Assembly: GCA_037783415.1 (NCBI GenBank)
Contig: JAZGTN010000008.1
Span: 682,001-746,000 of the forward strand
Length of the DNA: 64,000 bases
Direction of reading: 5' to 3'
Origin: Leptasterias polaris
Lineage: Eukaryota; Echinodermata; Asteroidea; Forcipulatida; Asteriidae
Positions 26,030 to 37,400 of the stretch are shown in pieces. The position numbers and the translations under genes are program-made. Every line of letters begins with the position of its first letter. Position 1 is the first letter of the stretch. A model generated the notes under the pieces. It had not been told where the DNA came from and did no database searches. It was given only the letters and a program-made list of their open reading frames with translations.

Positions 26030-26861
26030 GGCCAAACAAAAAAAGTGTTCTGTTTCCGGTTTCTTGACCGACCCTAACTTTAAGCCGCGACCCTAAACTT
26101 TTTGTTCGGCTTAAAAAAAAATATATATATATATATATATTAAAATAATTTAAAAATGAAGTTTCCATGGACCAATTGTCAGACTTTTACCAAACTAACA
26201 TGTTTTTAACAAAATTGTACTAAAAAACCAGTACACATCCAGACAATTTTACTGATATCTCCGTGATTTGAGTCTCATGATTTTGTGATCCACGGTCGTC
26301 GCATCGTGTTTCCTGAAGGACCCAGCGAAAAATACCAACAATTCAAAGCACAGCGCGCATGTGTGCACAAGACAATGCGCAATCTAAAGATTGCGCAAAC
26401 TTTTGGTCAATAGTAAATAGAGCTGCCGATTCTGCATAGCGCAAACTGCAGATTGCGCAAGAGTTTGTCCAATTGGTTGTGCAAATCTGTTGATTGTGCT
26501 CCACAAATGAACGAGAGTGGACTCAACAAAAGTCGCAAGCGGACGATTTGGGGCAACCTTTTAGCCGAAATTTTTTCTTTTTAGAAAAATATCTGACACA
26601 ATCATAACTCCATATTAACCAAAAACATCTCCTGCGTACCTCATGTGAGTTTAAATTATACTGAAGAGGTCTTTGATGGATTTCGGAGCAGTTTTTTTTC
26701 ACTCACTGTTAGTTTTGAATCGGGCAAGTAGGGTATTTTTACACACTCGCGAAACGTATCAGAATAATTAAAAAAATGCAAAAAAACCCAAACTTTCCGA
26801 CCTACCGACCCTATTTTAAAATGGCATGTAATCGGAAACAGAACACTTTCTTTGTTTGGCC
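26030..26861. mobile_element. 832-bp TIR element with TAA duplication (Harbinger-like)
   Basis: Left end GGCCAAACAAAAAAAGTGTT, right end (minus strand) GGCCAAACAAAGAAAGTGTT, continuing into CTGTTTCCG on both sides. TAA flanks both ends (26027-26029 and 26862-26864); 3-bp TWA duplication is typical of PIF/Harbinger. Internal GCGCAATC palindromes at about 26373-26460. No transposase ORF. Confidence 0.75.
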
Positions 26862-27299
26862 TAACTGAATACGCGTTGAATTGGGGAACTGACTATACAT
26901 GCCCCGGTTGCACAAATTGTGCCTAAGTTAATGCTTGAAAGTTTGTCAAAAGCAAATTAAGTGGTAATTACCACTGGTCAAGGTTTTAGCCAGGATTTGG
27001 TAAAAGGGTGTCCAAATCTGCTGGAAATTTAAAAACTGGGTGTCCAAATTGTTCACTTACAATACATTTACATGTAAATGACAGATGAAACAGGGTGTCC
27101 AAATTTAAAACAGGGTGTCCAAAAGACACCCAGACACCCCTCTGGCTAACACTATGCCACTGGTAAGAGGAGGGTTTTGTTTTCGCTGCAGCCGGAGAGC
27201 ATTGGAATTTTCACCTGAAACACCCTACTATATTAATGGGGCTAGTGAAAAATGATATTAGAAATAATGCAATGGTTAGTGGTTTGTCCTCCGCCTCTC

Positions 27300-28338
27300 A
27301 CAAGCCAGATCAACCAAATAGTTCAATTACACTCTAGGTGGCACAACACTACAAGAGACAACATCACATTCATACTTGGGTGTTGAGATAACCAATGACC
27401 TTAAATGGGGGAACCATATCAAATCCATCTCTGCCAAAGCAAACATCAGGGCTCGAATTTTACACTGGACCACAGGCCCGAGGCCAGTAATTTTAGTGTC
27501 GGGCCAGTAAACTTATGACCTAACAAGTCCGATGGTCTTGTGTTTTTCAATTGAATAACAGAAACACATTATGTTCAAGTGTTGACTTTGGGTCTAATAA
27601 ATTATCTTTCAATTCTATGAGTAATCAAGTATACTCTTCCCTTACTTGTCTCAGTTCTGGTTTATATAAAAGCAGTTAAATGCATGTTAAACTGTGGCAG
27701 CAAGTTTTTTTTTTTCACATTTTGAATCTGGTCTTGTAAAAAAATGTCTGGTCCAGTAAAGATTTTGAGCTACAAGCCCTGTAGTCTTGTAGATTTTCTC
27801 CCCAAATTCGAGCCCTGATGTAACATAGCCCTTGGCTTTATTAGACGCAACCTACACTGCTGCCCTCAAGATATCAAGTCCATCGCTTACCAGACCCTGG
27901 TCCACCCACTTCTGGAGTACTCAGCAATCATTTGGGATCCCTACACACAGGAACAAAAAGACAAACTTGAGAAGAGCAGCCTGCTTCGTCTGCAGAGACT
28001 ACAACCGTACAAGCTGTGTTACAACTATGCTAAAATCTCTCCAATGGGACACCTTGGAAAGCAGACGAGAAGTGGCACGAATCTCAATGCTCCACAAAAT
28101 CCACCATGGTCAGGTTGCCGTCCCGGCAGGAAAGTTCTTACAGCCGGTCACACGCCAATCCATACACAATCACAGCAAGGCCTACCAACTGTTCTCCGCA
28201 AACAAAGACTGCTTCAAATACTCATATTTCCCCCAAACAGTAAAAGACTGGAACACCGATGCAGACATCATATCCATCACGGACAAAAAGACCTTTAAAC
28301 TTAAAGGAGCTGTCATATCTCACCTAAGAAGCAACTAA
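27300..28338 (+). pseudogene. LINE reverse-transcriptase C-terminal fragment, split by a MITE
   Basis: Translation before the insertion reads SYLGVEITNDLKWGNHIKSI and after it resumes with a GFIRRNL, then QTLVHPLLEYSAIIWDPY, RRAA-type sequence and a conserved TLESRR motif. This is the 3' part of the reverse transcriptase ORF of jockey/CR1-type non-LTR retrotransposons (the thumb and C-terminal region). The frame is broken by a 372-bp MITE at 27447-27817, by a 2-bp insertion near 27330 and by a frame change around 27960. An open tail of about 100 residues runs to a stop at 28336-28338. The polymerase core (YADD box) and endonuclease are missing, so it is a 5'-truncated dead copy. Confidence 0.88.
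27447..27817. mobile_element. 372-bp MITE, TIR CAGGGCTCGAATTT (copy 2)
   Basis: Inverse-orientation near-identical copy of 18247-18618, inserted in the LINE reverse-transcriptase fragment, so it is younger than the LINE copy. Flanks ACAT / ATGT make the target duplication hard to define. Confidence 0.92.
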
Positions 28339-28339
28339 A

Positions 28340-30300
28340 AACTACACCGCGCACACTCACTCTTCTCGTTTGGCTCTAGTAAGAGCGTTGAGAATATTGA
28401 TCCAGATCCAGTTATTCCAAGCATTTACCAAATTGTAACCCTCCCCGGCACCAATTTAAATTAGCCAACAATATCAAAACTCACCAAATAAAATACAGTG
28501 TTTCTTGGCAAAGGAAGGAAAACAAGCCAAATAAAATAAACTTGCATTGACATTATTTTAGGGGCTTACAAATTCCAATATTGACACGTATACGACTACG
28601 AGAATATGCATCCAGTTACCAACCACGTTGTGACACGGGTTTCATTTTATCCGCCATGCGGCCATGCCCCCGAAGAAGGCGCCACCAAAACGGAAAATAT
28701 TTGACTTTTGTAGCCAACTTTTACCTGAAAAACTTGGCTCATTTAAAGCTTGAATACAACATGTTTTGTTTATATGCGTTTCAAGGTTTAAATGGCTTTT
28801 TAAAAAATGAATTCTGAATCAAAACATTATCTTCTTACCTTTCATTAAAACTGCAAGTGCAACTACGCCATTTTCTTTTAACAGTGTGGGCGTGTTCACG
28901 GTTTGTGTTACGACATTCGAACTGTCAATCATTTCTACTATTTGCATATTGTGACACTGTTAATGGGATTCTATAGAACTATACATTTTTCCCATAATCC
29001 TTTAGGCCCTATTCAAATCTTCCACTTGTGACTAAATATCGTATCTTTCTTTTTAATTTTGTCTTTAAAGCAATATTTTGACAAAAACCAAACGATGACA
29101 CTACCCGCCCATAACAATGCTTATGCAGAAAAACTTACTTAACAAATTTCTGCTTAGCAATTGTTAGCAGGCAACCAGTCACACAGGGAATGGTATTTTT
29201 GCTGGAAAACCCATTTCTGGTAAGCACGATTGTTTCACGATTTGCAAAATTCTGTTTTGTCACTTAAATTGAGCCAATTGTCTGACTTTCAGGTAATTTC
29301 AATAAAAAATATTACCCAGCAGCAATGATCCAATGTTTCATTAATGGTGTGAATTGAGGATCTGTCAATGCTTATCAGTAGATTTGTAAATTATTGACAT
29401 ATCTTTCTGGTTATGAACGGGACCCACAAAAGCATCTAGCATCTAGGGTTAACAAACTTCCACTCCATAATGGAAATTTACAAGAAAAATTTATTAACAA
29501 AAAGATTGAAAAAACTTCTTTAAAACTTTTTCCGTCACGGGCTCCTCTTTGGCCAAAATTTACATGAAACATTTCAGTAAAACGGCTTGATATAAACCAA
29601 CCCAGGCCAAAATTTAGGAGCCCTCTTTAGCAAAAATTCACATACAAAAGTTAGGGGGAAAAACTTTACAAAAGAGGCTAACTTTTTTGAGGGATCCCTC
29701 TACTTTAAAATTTGACATACAGAAAAATTGCTGTCCCGTCCCAAGTATTTTCGAAATAGTGCCCTCTAGTGGCCAAAATTTACATATAATGCTTCAGAAC
29801 GACTTTCCACAATTTTCTTGGTTATTTATAGCGCCACCAATGCCAAACAGTTATGCTGCATTTTTCGGCCTCGAAAACCTTTTCCCTCCGATTTGCCTCA
29901 AAATTAACTCAAAGGAAGTCCGTTGTATGTAGTGGACTGGCGCCAAATTACAGATACTTTGGACAAGGGCTTTGGACAAAAAATACATTTTAGACTTCAT
30001 TTTGAGGCATCGTTATATCGAAATTTAGCGATATCTCAAAAAGTTGACAAGATAGACGACTCAAACCAAGATTTTTCTGCGCTTCGCATTCCAATTACAC
30101 CTACATATCAAATTTCAGGCGAATCGGGCGAAAACAAAATTCGGTCAAATTTGGAAAAAATGACAAGGGGAATTTAACTTGCCATTTTTCCGGCCCAGAA
30201 AACTTTTTCTCTCCGATTTGCCTCAAAATTAACCCAAAAGGTGTCCTTTGGGACTTTTTGAGGCAAATTTATTGTATAGTCATGCTTACAGGGGCCTGAC
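28340..30300. other. Non-coding stretch
   Basis: Includes two similar blocks (CCTCCGATTTGCCTCAAAAT-like at about 29885 and 30207) that look like a local duplication. ORFs here have no recognisable domain. Confidence 0.4.
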
Positions 30301-30374
30301 TGTAGTGCCCCTACGTCACTAACAAATTGTCCGCAACTATGACATCATCCCCCAAAGGTATGCGACAAAGTATG

Positions 30375-30570
30375 CAATAAAATTCACGACATCGCAAATG
30401 TATGGGCACATATTTGCGAATAATTTCACGACATCGCGTATACGTGTGCGCACATAATTCGCGAATATATTTGCGATGTCGTAAAATTATTCGCGAATAT
30501 GTGCGCATACGAATGATGCGATAAATTTCGCGACATCGCATACGTGTGCGCACACGTGTGTGATATGCAA
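30375..30570. repeat. Cluster of CGACATCGC / ATTCGCGAATA palindromic motifs
   Basis: CGACATCGC or its complement occurs at least four times, with TATTCGCGAATA-type palindromes and TGTGCGCACA blocks, arranged so that several short inverted repeats overlap. Confidence 0.7.
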
Positions 30571-30901
30571 TGTCCCTTCAGGGCTACCATAGCTAACCAT
30601 GTTGCTACAGATGCACTGAGCCAAGCCGGAGCCCGAGCATTATCCGCGATTTCGAAAGTGCCCCTTAATTGTAGCACTTGTGTGTGGTGTGGGCAATTAG
30701 TTTTGATCTTGCGAGTTCAAACCCCTATGATTTAAAACAGTGAAAACATAATATTATGGATTTTTCACTGTATTCAATTGTGACTGATGAGAATCTAATG
30801 ACCGATTGAGTTCAAATTGTCACGGTTTTGTTATATCGTGTATATGTACTTATATGTAATTGGGTCGCACAAAGTGTGGCTACTGGTCTGTGACAATACA
30901 C

Positions 30902-31056
30902 CGATCCATTAAGCCACGCCCATTTCTCATTGACCAATCACAACCGCGAAATCTGATCACCATTTGAGCCGTTTGGTGATCTTTGCACTAATGTTGATCG
31001 GGTTTCGTGGCTGTGATTGGTCAACTCGTAAGGAGGCGGGGCTTAATGGATCGATC
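30902..31056. mobile_element. ~155-bp hairpin MITE (copy 1)
   Basis: Runs from CGATCCATTAAGCC to GGCTTAATGGATCGATC with inner inverted blocks (TTGACCAATCACA / TGTGATTGGTCAA). The same element is at 38941-39100, inverted. Confidence 0.88.
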
Positions 31057-31277
31057 TATTACCACATGTTGTACACACGCTTTTTAAATCTGAGGTCATT
31101 GCATTATGTCTTTGTACAGAAAAATAATTACGAAGAACCCAAATTAGGCGTTTCTGAATAACTGTGAGTAAGATTTGAGTAATATCTAATTGGCCTACAA
31201 TGACTTGTTTCGAATTCGTCACAAGTTACTACTTAAAATGGACTACTATGCCACATAATTCAGGGAAAGCTTTTGCG

Positions 31278-31490
31278 TATAGACGATGTGACCTCTGTTT
31301 ACATTCAAACCGCCCTCTGTTGACAAGTCTGTTGTCCAAGTCATGTTCCGCCGGGCAAAAAGACGCGTAGTCATGGTAATATTGCGTGTACTTTCTAGCT
31401 GGCTGTCAAGTACACAAAGGTTTTGCCCGGCGACATGCGCGCGCATCATGTTATGATTTTCAAATGACGTCAGAGGTCACATCGTCTATA
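31278..31490. mobile_element. 213-bp MITE, TIR TATAGACGATGTGACCTCTG
   Basis: 20-bp perfect TIRs at 31278-31297 and 31471-31490. TA at the ends suggests a TA target site (Tc1/mariner-like), which is inference. Confidence 0.9.
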
Positions 31491-31919
31491 ATAATACCAA
31501 AAAAGAGACGATGAACACCATAGTAAACGCATTTATAAAGTTGGGGTGACACTAACTTGTCACAGTTAGATGCAGATACATGTAAATAAATAATAAAAGG
31601 ACAAGAAAAGTGCTTAGTTATCGCTTTAATAATATTGTCTCAACTCTGACACCAGTCCCGGGATAACTCAGTCAATAATATCAAGTATCAAATCTGAAAT
31701 TGACTTTTGTTTTCATCTTTCATTTATTAAAAAGTGGGATATCAACTACAAAATCGATATAATGCATATACATGGGGGGTATCAATTTGCGATTGATATC
31801 AAATAAGTTTGTTAAATACACCTTGTTTCGAAAACCTCTGTTTCCCCTTGCCCACTTTAATACGGTACCAGCAGACGTAACTTTAAAAACTATAAAGTTT
31901 GAATCATTAAAATTGTGAT

Positions 31920-31995
31920 TTAGGGTTGAACAAAACAAAATTGACTGGAGCGGAATTTGAACCAACGACCTCCGGATTAACGTGCCAGCGCTATA
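31920..31995 (-). repeat. tRNA-derived SINE fragment (family 2)
   Basis: Minus-strand TATAGCGCTGGCACGTTAAT, CCGGAGGTCGTTGGTTCAAA and a tail ending in CAACCC. It matches 52555-52680. B box GGTTCAAATTCC. Confidence 0.8.
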
Positions 31996-32286
31996 CCAAA
32001 GTCCGCTGCATATTCAATATTTCTTTGTTCAACACCAACTCATTTAAAAACTTACCCAAAGCCAGACAGTTTCCCTTGTGGTTTATTATTCAATACAAAG
32101 GTATAACATTACAAAATTAGTATTGCTCAAAAGCAGGAGTACCTATAGTTCTGCTACGATTATTAAAATAATCCCCAAAATGTAAAACAAGTTTATTGTA
32201 GATTTGAAACCTGATGAGCTCGATTTCGCAACGAACAAAGATCAATAGAACCAATCTAACAGTTGCTAAGAAAAGTGCACTTTAAA

Positions 32287-32430
32287 AACTCACAGGTCAG
32301 AGTTAACCTGGACCTGGGTCCCATGGGGGACTGACAAAATTTAAGACCAGTATGACTCGCAATCTGGGTCAAAGTGACACAGAAATGTGTCAAATGACGC
32401 AGGGTCAGAGTCCCATTTTGTTTGACTATA
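32287..32430. repeat. GGGTCA-rich dispersed repeat (copy 1, diverged)
   Basis: Starts AAAAACTCACAGGTCAGAG and contains GGGTC, CCAGTATGACTC, GGGTCAAAGTGACACA and GGGTCAGAGTCCC. Related to 35930-36145, 37760-37890 and 57755-57950. Confidence 0.7.
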
Positions 32431-33090
32431 CTTTTTGGGTCAGCCTGAAGACGAAATGGGTATTATTTTGTTTACTTCAAAAGTTCTCTGTAACCCGCCT
32501 GTTATTCTTTCAGCATCCAACCAATTCGACTTCAGAGTGTTAATCTGTTTCGTCCGCAGAGTAAACTGATGGACTTACGAGGAATAACTTCTGGCAGATC
32601 AGGGAAAATTCATCTGTGAAAAAAGGAAAAGCTTGTCTTGTTAAGCTTGCTCGCGTTCTTGAACCTCAGAAGTGCAAGCCTACTCTATTATTTGGACGAA
32701 ACGCATTATAATTATATTCCAAACCGTCAATACTCTCTGACAACGGTTATTCCTGTCACTCACCTTAGCAATAATATTGCTAAAGAATGTGAGTGACCAT
32801 TTTATAGTCTCCTGGCAGCAATTCACGCATCAAGACGTCGTGTGCCCGAAAGAAAAACGCCGGATTAATGGCACATTTTGAGCACTTTATTTGAAAATTT
32901 GAATGAAAGTTTGGGAAGTTTTCTTCACAAAGGCCTATTACTAAAAATATTGTTAGACTTTGTCTGCAGTTCAGTGAGATCTCCTAGGAGGATTGATACT
33001 CATATTGAATTTGTTAATAGTGAGATTTCAGACTGAAACTCTTCACCTCCCCCCCCCCCCCCCCTCGCCCCAATCATGCACTTTGTTCAC

Positions 33091-33464
33091 TTAAAGGCAC
33101 TGAACACGTTTTGTAATTGTCAAATACCAGTATTCTCACTTAGTGTATCCCAACATATGCATAAAATAACAAGCCTGTGAAAATTTGGGCTCAATTGGTC
33201 ATTGAAGTTGCAAGAAAATGATGAAAGAAAAAACACCCTTGTTGTACAAATTAGTGTGCTTTCAGATAGGAATAAAAGGCTTCTGGCCAGAAGTCTTTTA
33301 TTATTTTAGTGAGAAATTACCTTTCTCAAAAACTACGTTACTTCAGAGGGAGTCGTTTCTCACAATGTTTTATACTATCAACAGCTCTCCGTTGCTCGTT
33401 ACCAAGTAAGTTTTTATGCTAATATATAGTTTGAGTAATTACCAAACGTGTACAGTGCCTTTAA
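33091..33464. mobile_element. 374-bp TTAA MITE (copy 1 of 3)
   Basis: TTAAAGGCACTGAACACGTT ... AACGTGTACAGTGCCTTTAA with TTAA at both ends, and an internal hairpin AAGGCTTCTGGCCAGAAGTC. Copies at 59661-60033 and 63552-63933. TTAA ends suggest mobilisation by a piggyBac-type transposase. Confidence 0.93.
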
Positions 33465-34204
33465 GTAATTGGTCCATTTTAGAAGTCGCCATAGGAAGGA
33501 TTCTGCATGGGATTGGGAAAATATGTCTTCAGAGGTAATTCTATAGCAGCAACATTTTTTTTATTGCCATATTTTTGTCTGGTGCCATTTTATTGCTTAC
33601 GGCTTTTTGTTGTTAAAAATATACTTTATTGTGTCCGGAAGAAGGGCCTCAAGTTTCTTTCAGGCGCTAGAGTATAATGTTCGACAACAATATTATTAAT
33701 ATTGCCGTTTACCGAAAACGCGAGCGTACATTGAAACTAAGCAAAGCTGGAAAGTAAACATCATCTGCTTGGAACTATAAATTCATTAATTTTGATGTGA
33801 AAATATTTGTTGTTATTGGAAGTGTTTTGGGGATTCTTTTTTATCCATCTGTTTAGACCATTTTGTGAATGAATTGTGTTCACCAAAATTAAACATAGTG
33901 CACTTTAACCAAACAGTCGTTAAAAAGGGTCTCACCAGCTGATACTGAACCGGAAGGTTAATAGTAAACTTCATATTCGTAATGATCAATTGGTCATTAA
34001 ATGAAAAAATGCGTATAACTTTTTCTCTTTTTTGGGGGCCCCCCCCAAAAAAAAGATCAAGGAAAATGTTTTACTTGAAAATGAATGTTTCTTTCTGGCA
34101 AATATACTTTTAAGAACACTCTTGATCAACAAACTCTATCTACTAGGAGCTCCAAAATATGCCAAAGCAATTAAATGAAACCCATACAAATTGCACTGAT
34201 GACC

Positions 34205-34444
34205 TTATGTTCTGAGTAGATGCAGGATTCTTCCACAGGTTCCCGCCGAAATGCCAAGTTGTGAGGAACACTTACCCATAAAGGGGAGCTGCCGTTTGCC
34301 CCAGACGAACACGAAGTACACAACGAGTCCTAACACCAGCAACAAGATAGCGTATAGGTACTCTAGCGTTGGCTGGGAGATGAGGGGAACCAACACCAAG
34401 AACAACGAACTCATCGTTGCTAAGATGGGTACCAGGATGTTGAC
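34205..34444 (-). CDS. SLC7 transporter, coding exon 10 (last recognised)
   Basis: Encodes [20 protein letters not shown] and two terminal helices ending [14 protein letters not shown]. Reading through gives a 24-residue tail and TAA at 34205-34207. A strong donor GTAAGTG at 34275 suggests a spliced alternative with another terminal exon below 34200 that I could not identify. Confidence 0.88.
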   Translation of the reverse strand, partial: VNILVPILATMSSLFLVLVPLISQPTLEYLYAILLLVLGLVVYFVFVWGKRQLPFMGKCSSQLGISAGTCGRILHLLRT

Positions 34445-37400
34445 CTGTGTAAATGTAATGGTAATACGGTTTTGTTTTTGTAAAGTTTTGTTTGTTATTG
34501 CTTCTTGTTTGTTTTAAGGGGTGTTGGGGGTATAGACCATGTGACCTGTGACATCACATGTTTACAAAAGAGCCACACAGTCTGGACTTCCTGCAGGCGC
34601 AGTTTGTACGCAGCTCAATGGAAGAATACGCTAAATCTTATGTTTTATTGAGATTGCGCTGTCTGATTTTTCTCAACTTTTGATATGAAGAAAGGGGGGA
34701 CATCTCAAAATCTGTACAGCTGGTGCTTTTGTAACTCTTGAATAAATTTGAAAATTATGACACAAAATGTAAAATTTCCCATAATGGCCTGAGTAGTATC
34801 TTGCCCATCAGGAATTGCATAAGAATGTACAAGGTCACTCTCTGTAAACAAAGGTAGCATATATGGTCTATAAAGAGCGTAATTGTACTTTTGTTATTAT
34901 CTTTTTGATTAATTACTTAATTAATTACATGTAGTATATTTATTTATTTATAATTTATTCATGTCCAGAGCAGTGGTGTCTTGCCTTAAACGCTCGGGGT
35001 TTGTCCGGGTGCTTCCAACGCAAAACCAGAAGTGCAACAAAAGAGGCTCCTTGAAAAAGACAATTGACAATGCCAGAGAATTTGACGATAGAATCAAAGT
35101 CTCCAACGATGATGAGGATTATCCCAATTAATCCCTGGTGGCACAAGAAGAATACATTGTATTAAAAGCAAGGTATACGAGAACTTCACTCTTAAAATTA
35201 ATGGCAATAAAAACATGTTGGTTAGAAGCCTACAGCAGCTTTCGATAGTATAAAGCATTTTTGAGAAACATGTCACTTCGACATTTTGTGGTTATAGTAT
35301 AGTATATATATAGTATAGTATTTTATTGTCACATACACACATAAATATATGGCAGTGAAATGCATTTTGGTTTTGCGTGTCTAAAAACATGTAAACAAAA
35401 ATAGCAGTTTTTATGCCCCCAAATTTGAATCTGAAAAACATGTCTGTCAGAAACGTAACGCTTCTCAATTGTGTATTCATATCAGGGATTATTCTTCCTG
35501 GATGGACAAAATATTCGCTCCGGATTATCGGCGACATTAAAAGCAACAAACAAACTGATGAAATGAAATTTTCACAGGTTAGTTTTATTGTATATTATAG
35601 CAACAATTATAGCAGATTAAAACAATCGAACCCTCCTTAAAACCAAAGGTATACTTTGCCTTTTATAATCAGGCTATACGACCGTGTCTGAATTGCTGGC
35701 TATGGATACGGCTGGAAGTCACGTCAAAATGCTTAGCAACACCCCTTAGCAGCAGCCGTAGTTGAAGCTGCCAAATCGGCACAGCCTGCTGTCACAGTAT
35801 TTAAGACCAAGCATAGTGCTTTGTGGGGTCCGATGTCATTATTTATAAGCACTAATTGAAATGAGCAAGACTAAGACAGTGATGAAATAATCTTTCCAGT
35901 GTGATGTCACAATTCAAATGAAGTTTTAAAAACTCCCGGGTCAGAGGTGAACCGGATTCCAGGTCAGGGTGGGGGGGCGACCATTCCTGGGTCAGACTAA
36001 CGCGGAAACTGGTTTAAAAAATTGAATTTAAACTCGGATTCTGCGTCAGTCTTAGCATTTTCTGAGTTATTTGACACAGATTCCCGGTCATATTGACCAG
36101 TGAAAGGGTCAGCCCACGGGACCCGAAACCAGGGTCAATTTTGAACCGGAAGTTTTACGTGTATATGAATATAGCAAAAATTCTTTCAGCAATAAATATT
36201 TTGCCAGACTCTTATGAAAATTGCGTCCTACCTGCAACACAATTGCCGGAAGTGGGGTCAACCTCTTCACGGTGACCATTGACATGATCCTAATCATGTG
36301 ACCTTCTCTTCCGGCAGCAAATGTCATTCTAAATTAAATCAATTCAAGTTGTTCCGTCACTCACAAAGAAGAAAATTTAATCAAGAAAATTAGCGGGTAA
36401 CTCCCACCCCTTAAAATAAACAGACAGTGGGGGTTACAACATGACCTAGTGAAGAATAGGGAAAGCGGGATAAGCGGGATAAACTGGACTACACCAAACC
36501 AAACCAGAACAAACCAGAGTAAACAAGAACTAACCTGGGGTTGGCCAAAAGACTACCGACGCAACTGCCTGAGGTGGATATACAAACTCCGAGTGGAATC
36601 AGCCATGCCATGGAACCCAACGTACGTTCAGCAAATGTCTGAATAGGTAGCAAATAATAGTTATTAGTTGTCAACAGCTTTCTCTTTTCTTCAAGGAGAT
36701 TACAAGTTCTACTCGTTTTATTGATCCTAATCTCGAGGTTTCCATTTCTACCTTTGTGAAGTACACACCTGACGTAAGATTTTAGAATCGCGCCATAAAA
36801 TGTGCAACCGGCGTGTCCGACCTGGTTCCTCCTATAAGGATGTTTCAGCGTGAGGTGAAACTTGGATTGTTCTGCTTGTTCTCACCCATACACTCTTGCT
36901 TGTTATGATGTGGAACTAAAAGAGCCATTCCAACAGCTTTATTCCAATTACTGCATCTCTTTAGAACACCTTGCCTGGTGCATGTTTCCCTCAATCCTAC
37001 AATCTAGACTACTGTTTAAGAGGAATATCAGTCACATTCAGCTCCCCTGAATTATTTTCATTTTAAATATTTGCTTCTTGAAGCCCCTATTCCTAGAGTG
37101 GCTTATGCTTGGGGCTAACTTGAAAATAAAAACAAAAATAGGTGACGTCTTAAATTAGACAAGTCGTTAAATGTCTGTCGCGGTGATAGCGAAACGGCTC
37201 TCTCGCAATATCCCGCACGAGGGCTCCTCTGCGCGGGACTACTGCTCTCACGACTGGTCACATTTACCGTTAATGACGAAGAGACGGCAGCCAGCAGCTT
37301 CGCGCGAGGGCAGCGATCGCGTGAGAGCAGCGATCTTGCGAGTGCAGTTTTTACGCTAGCACTACGCGACTCGCTATCCCCGCGACATTAATGTTAACGA

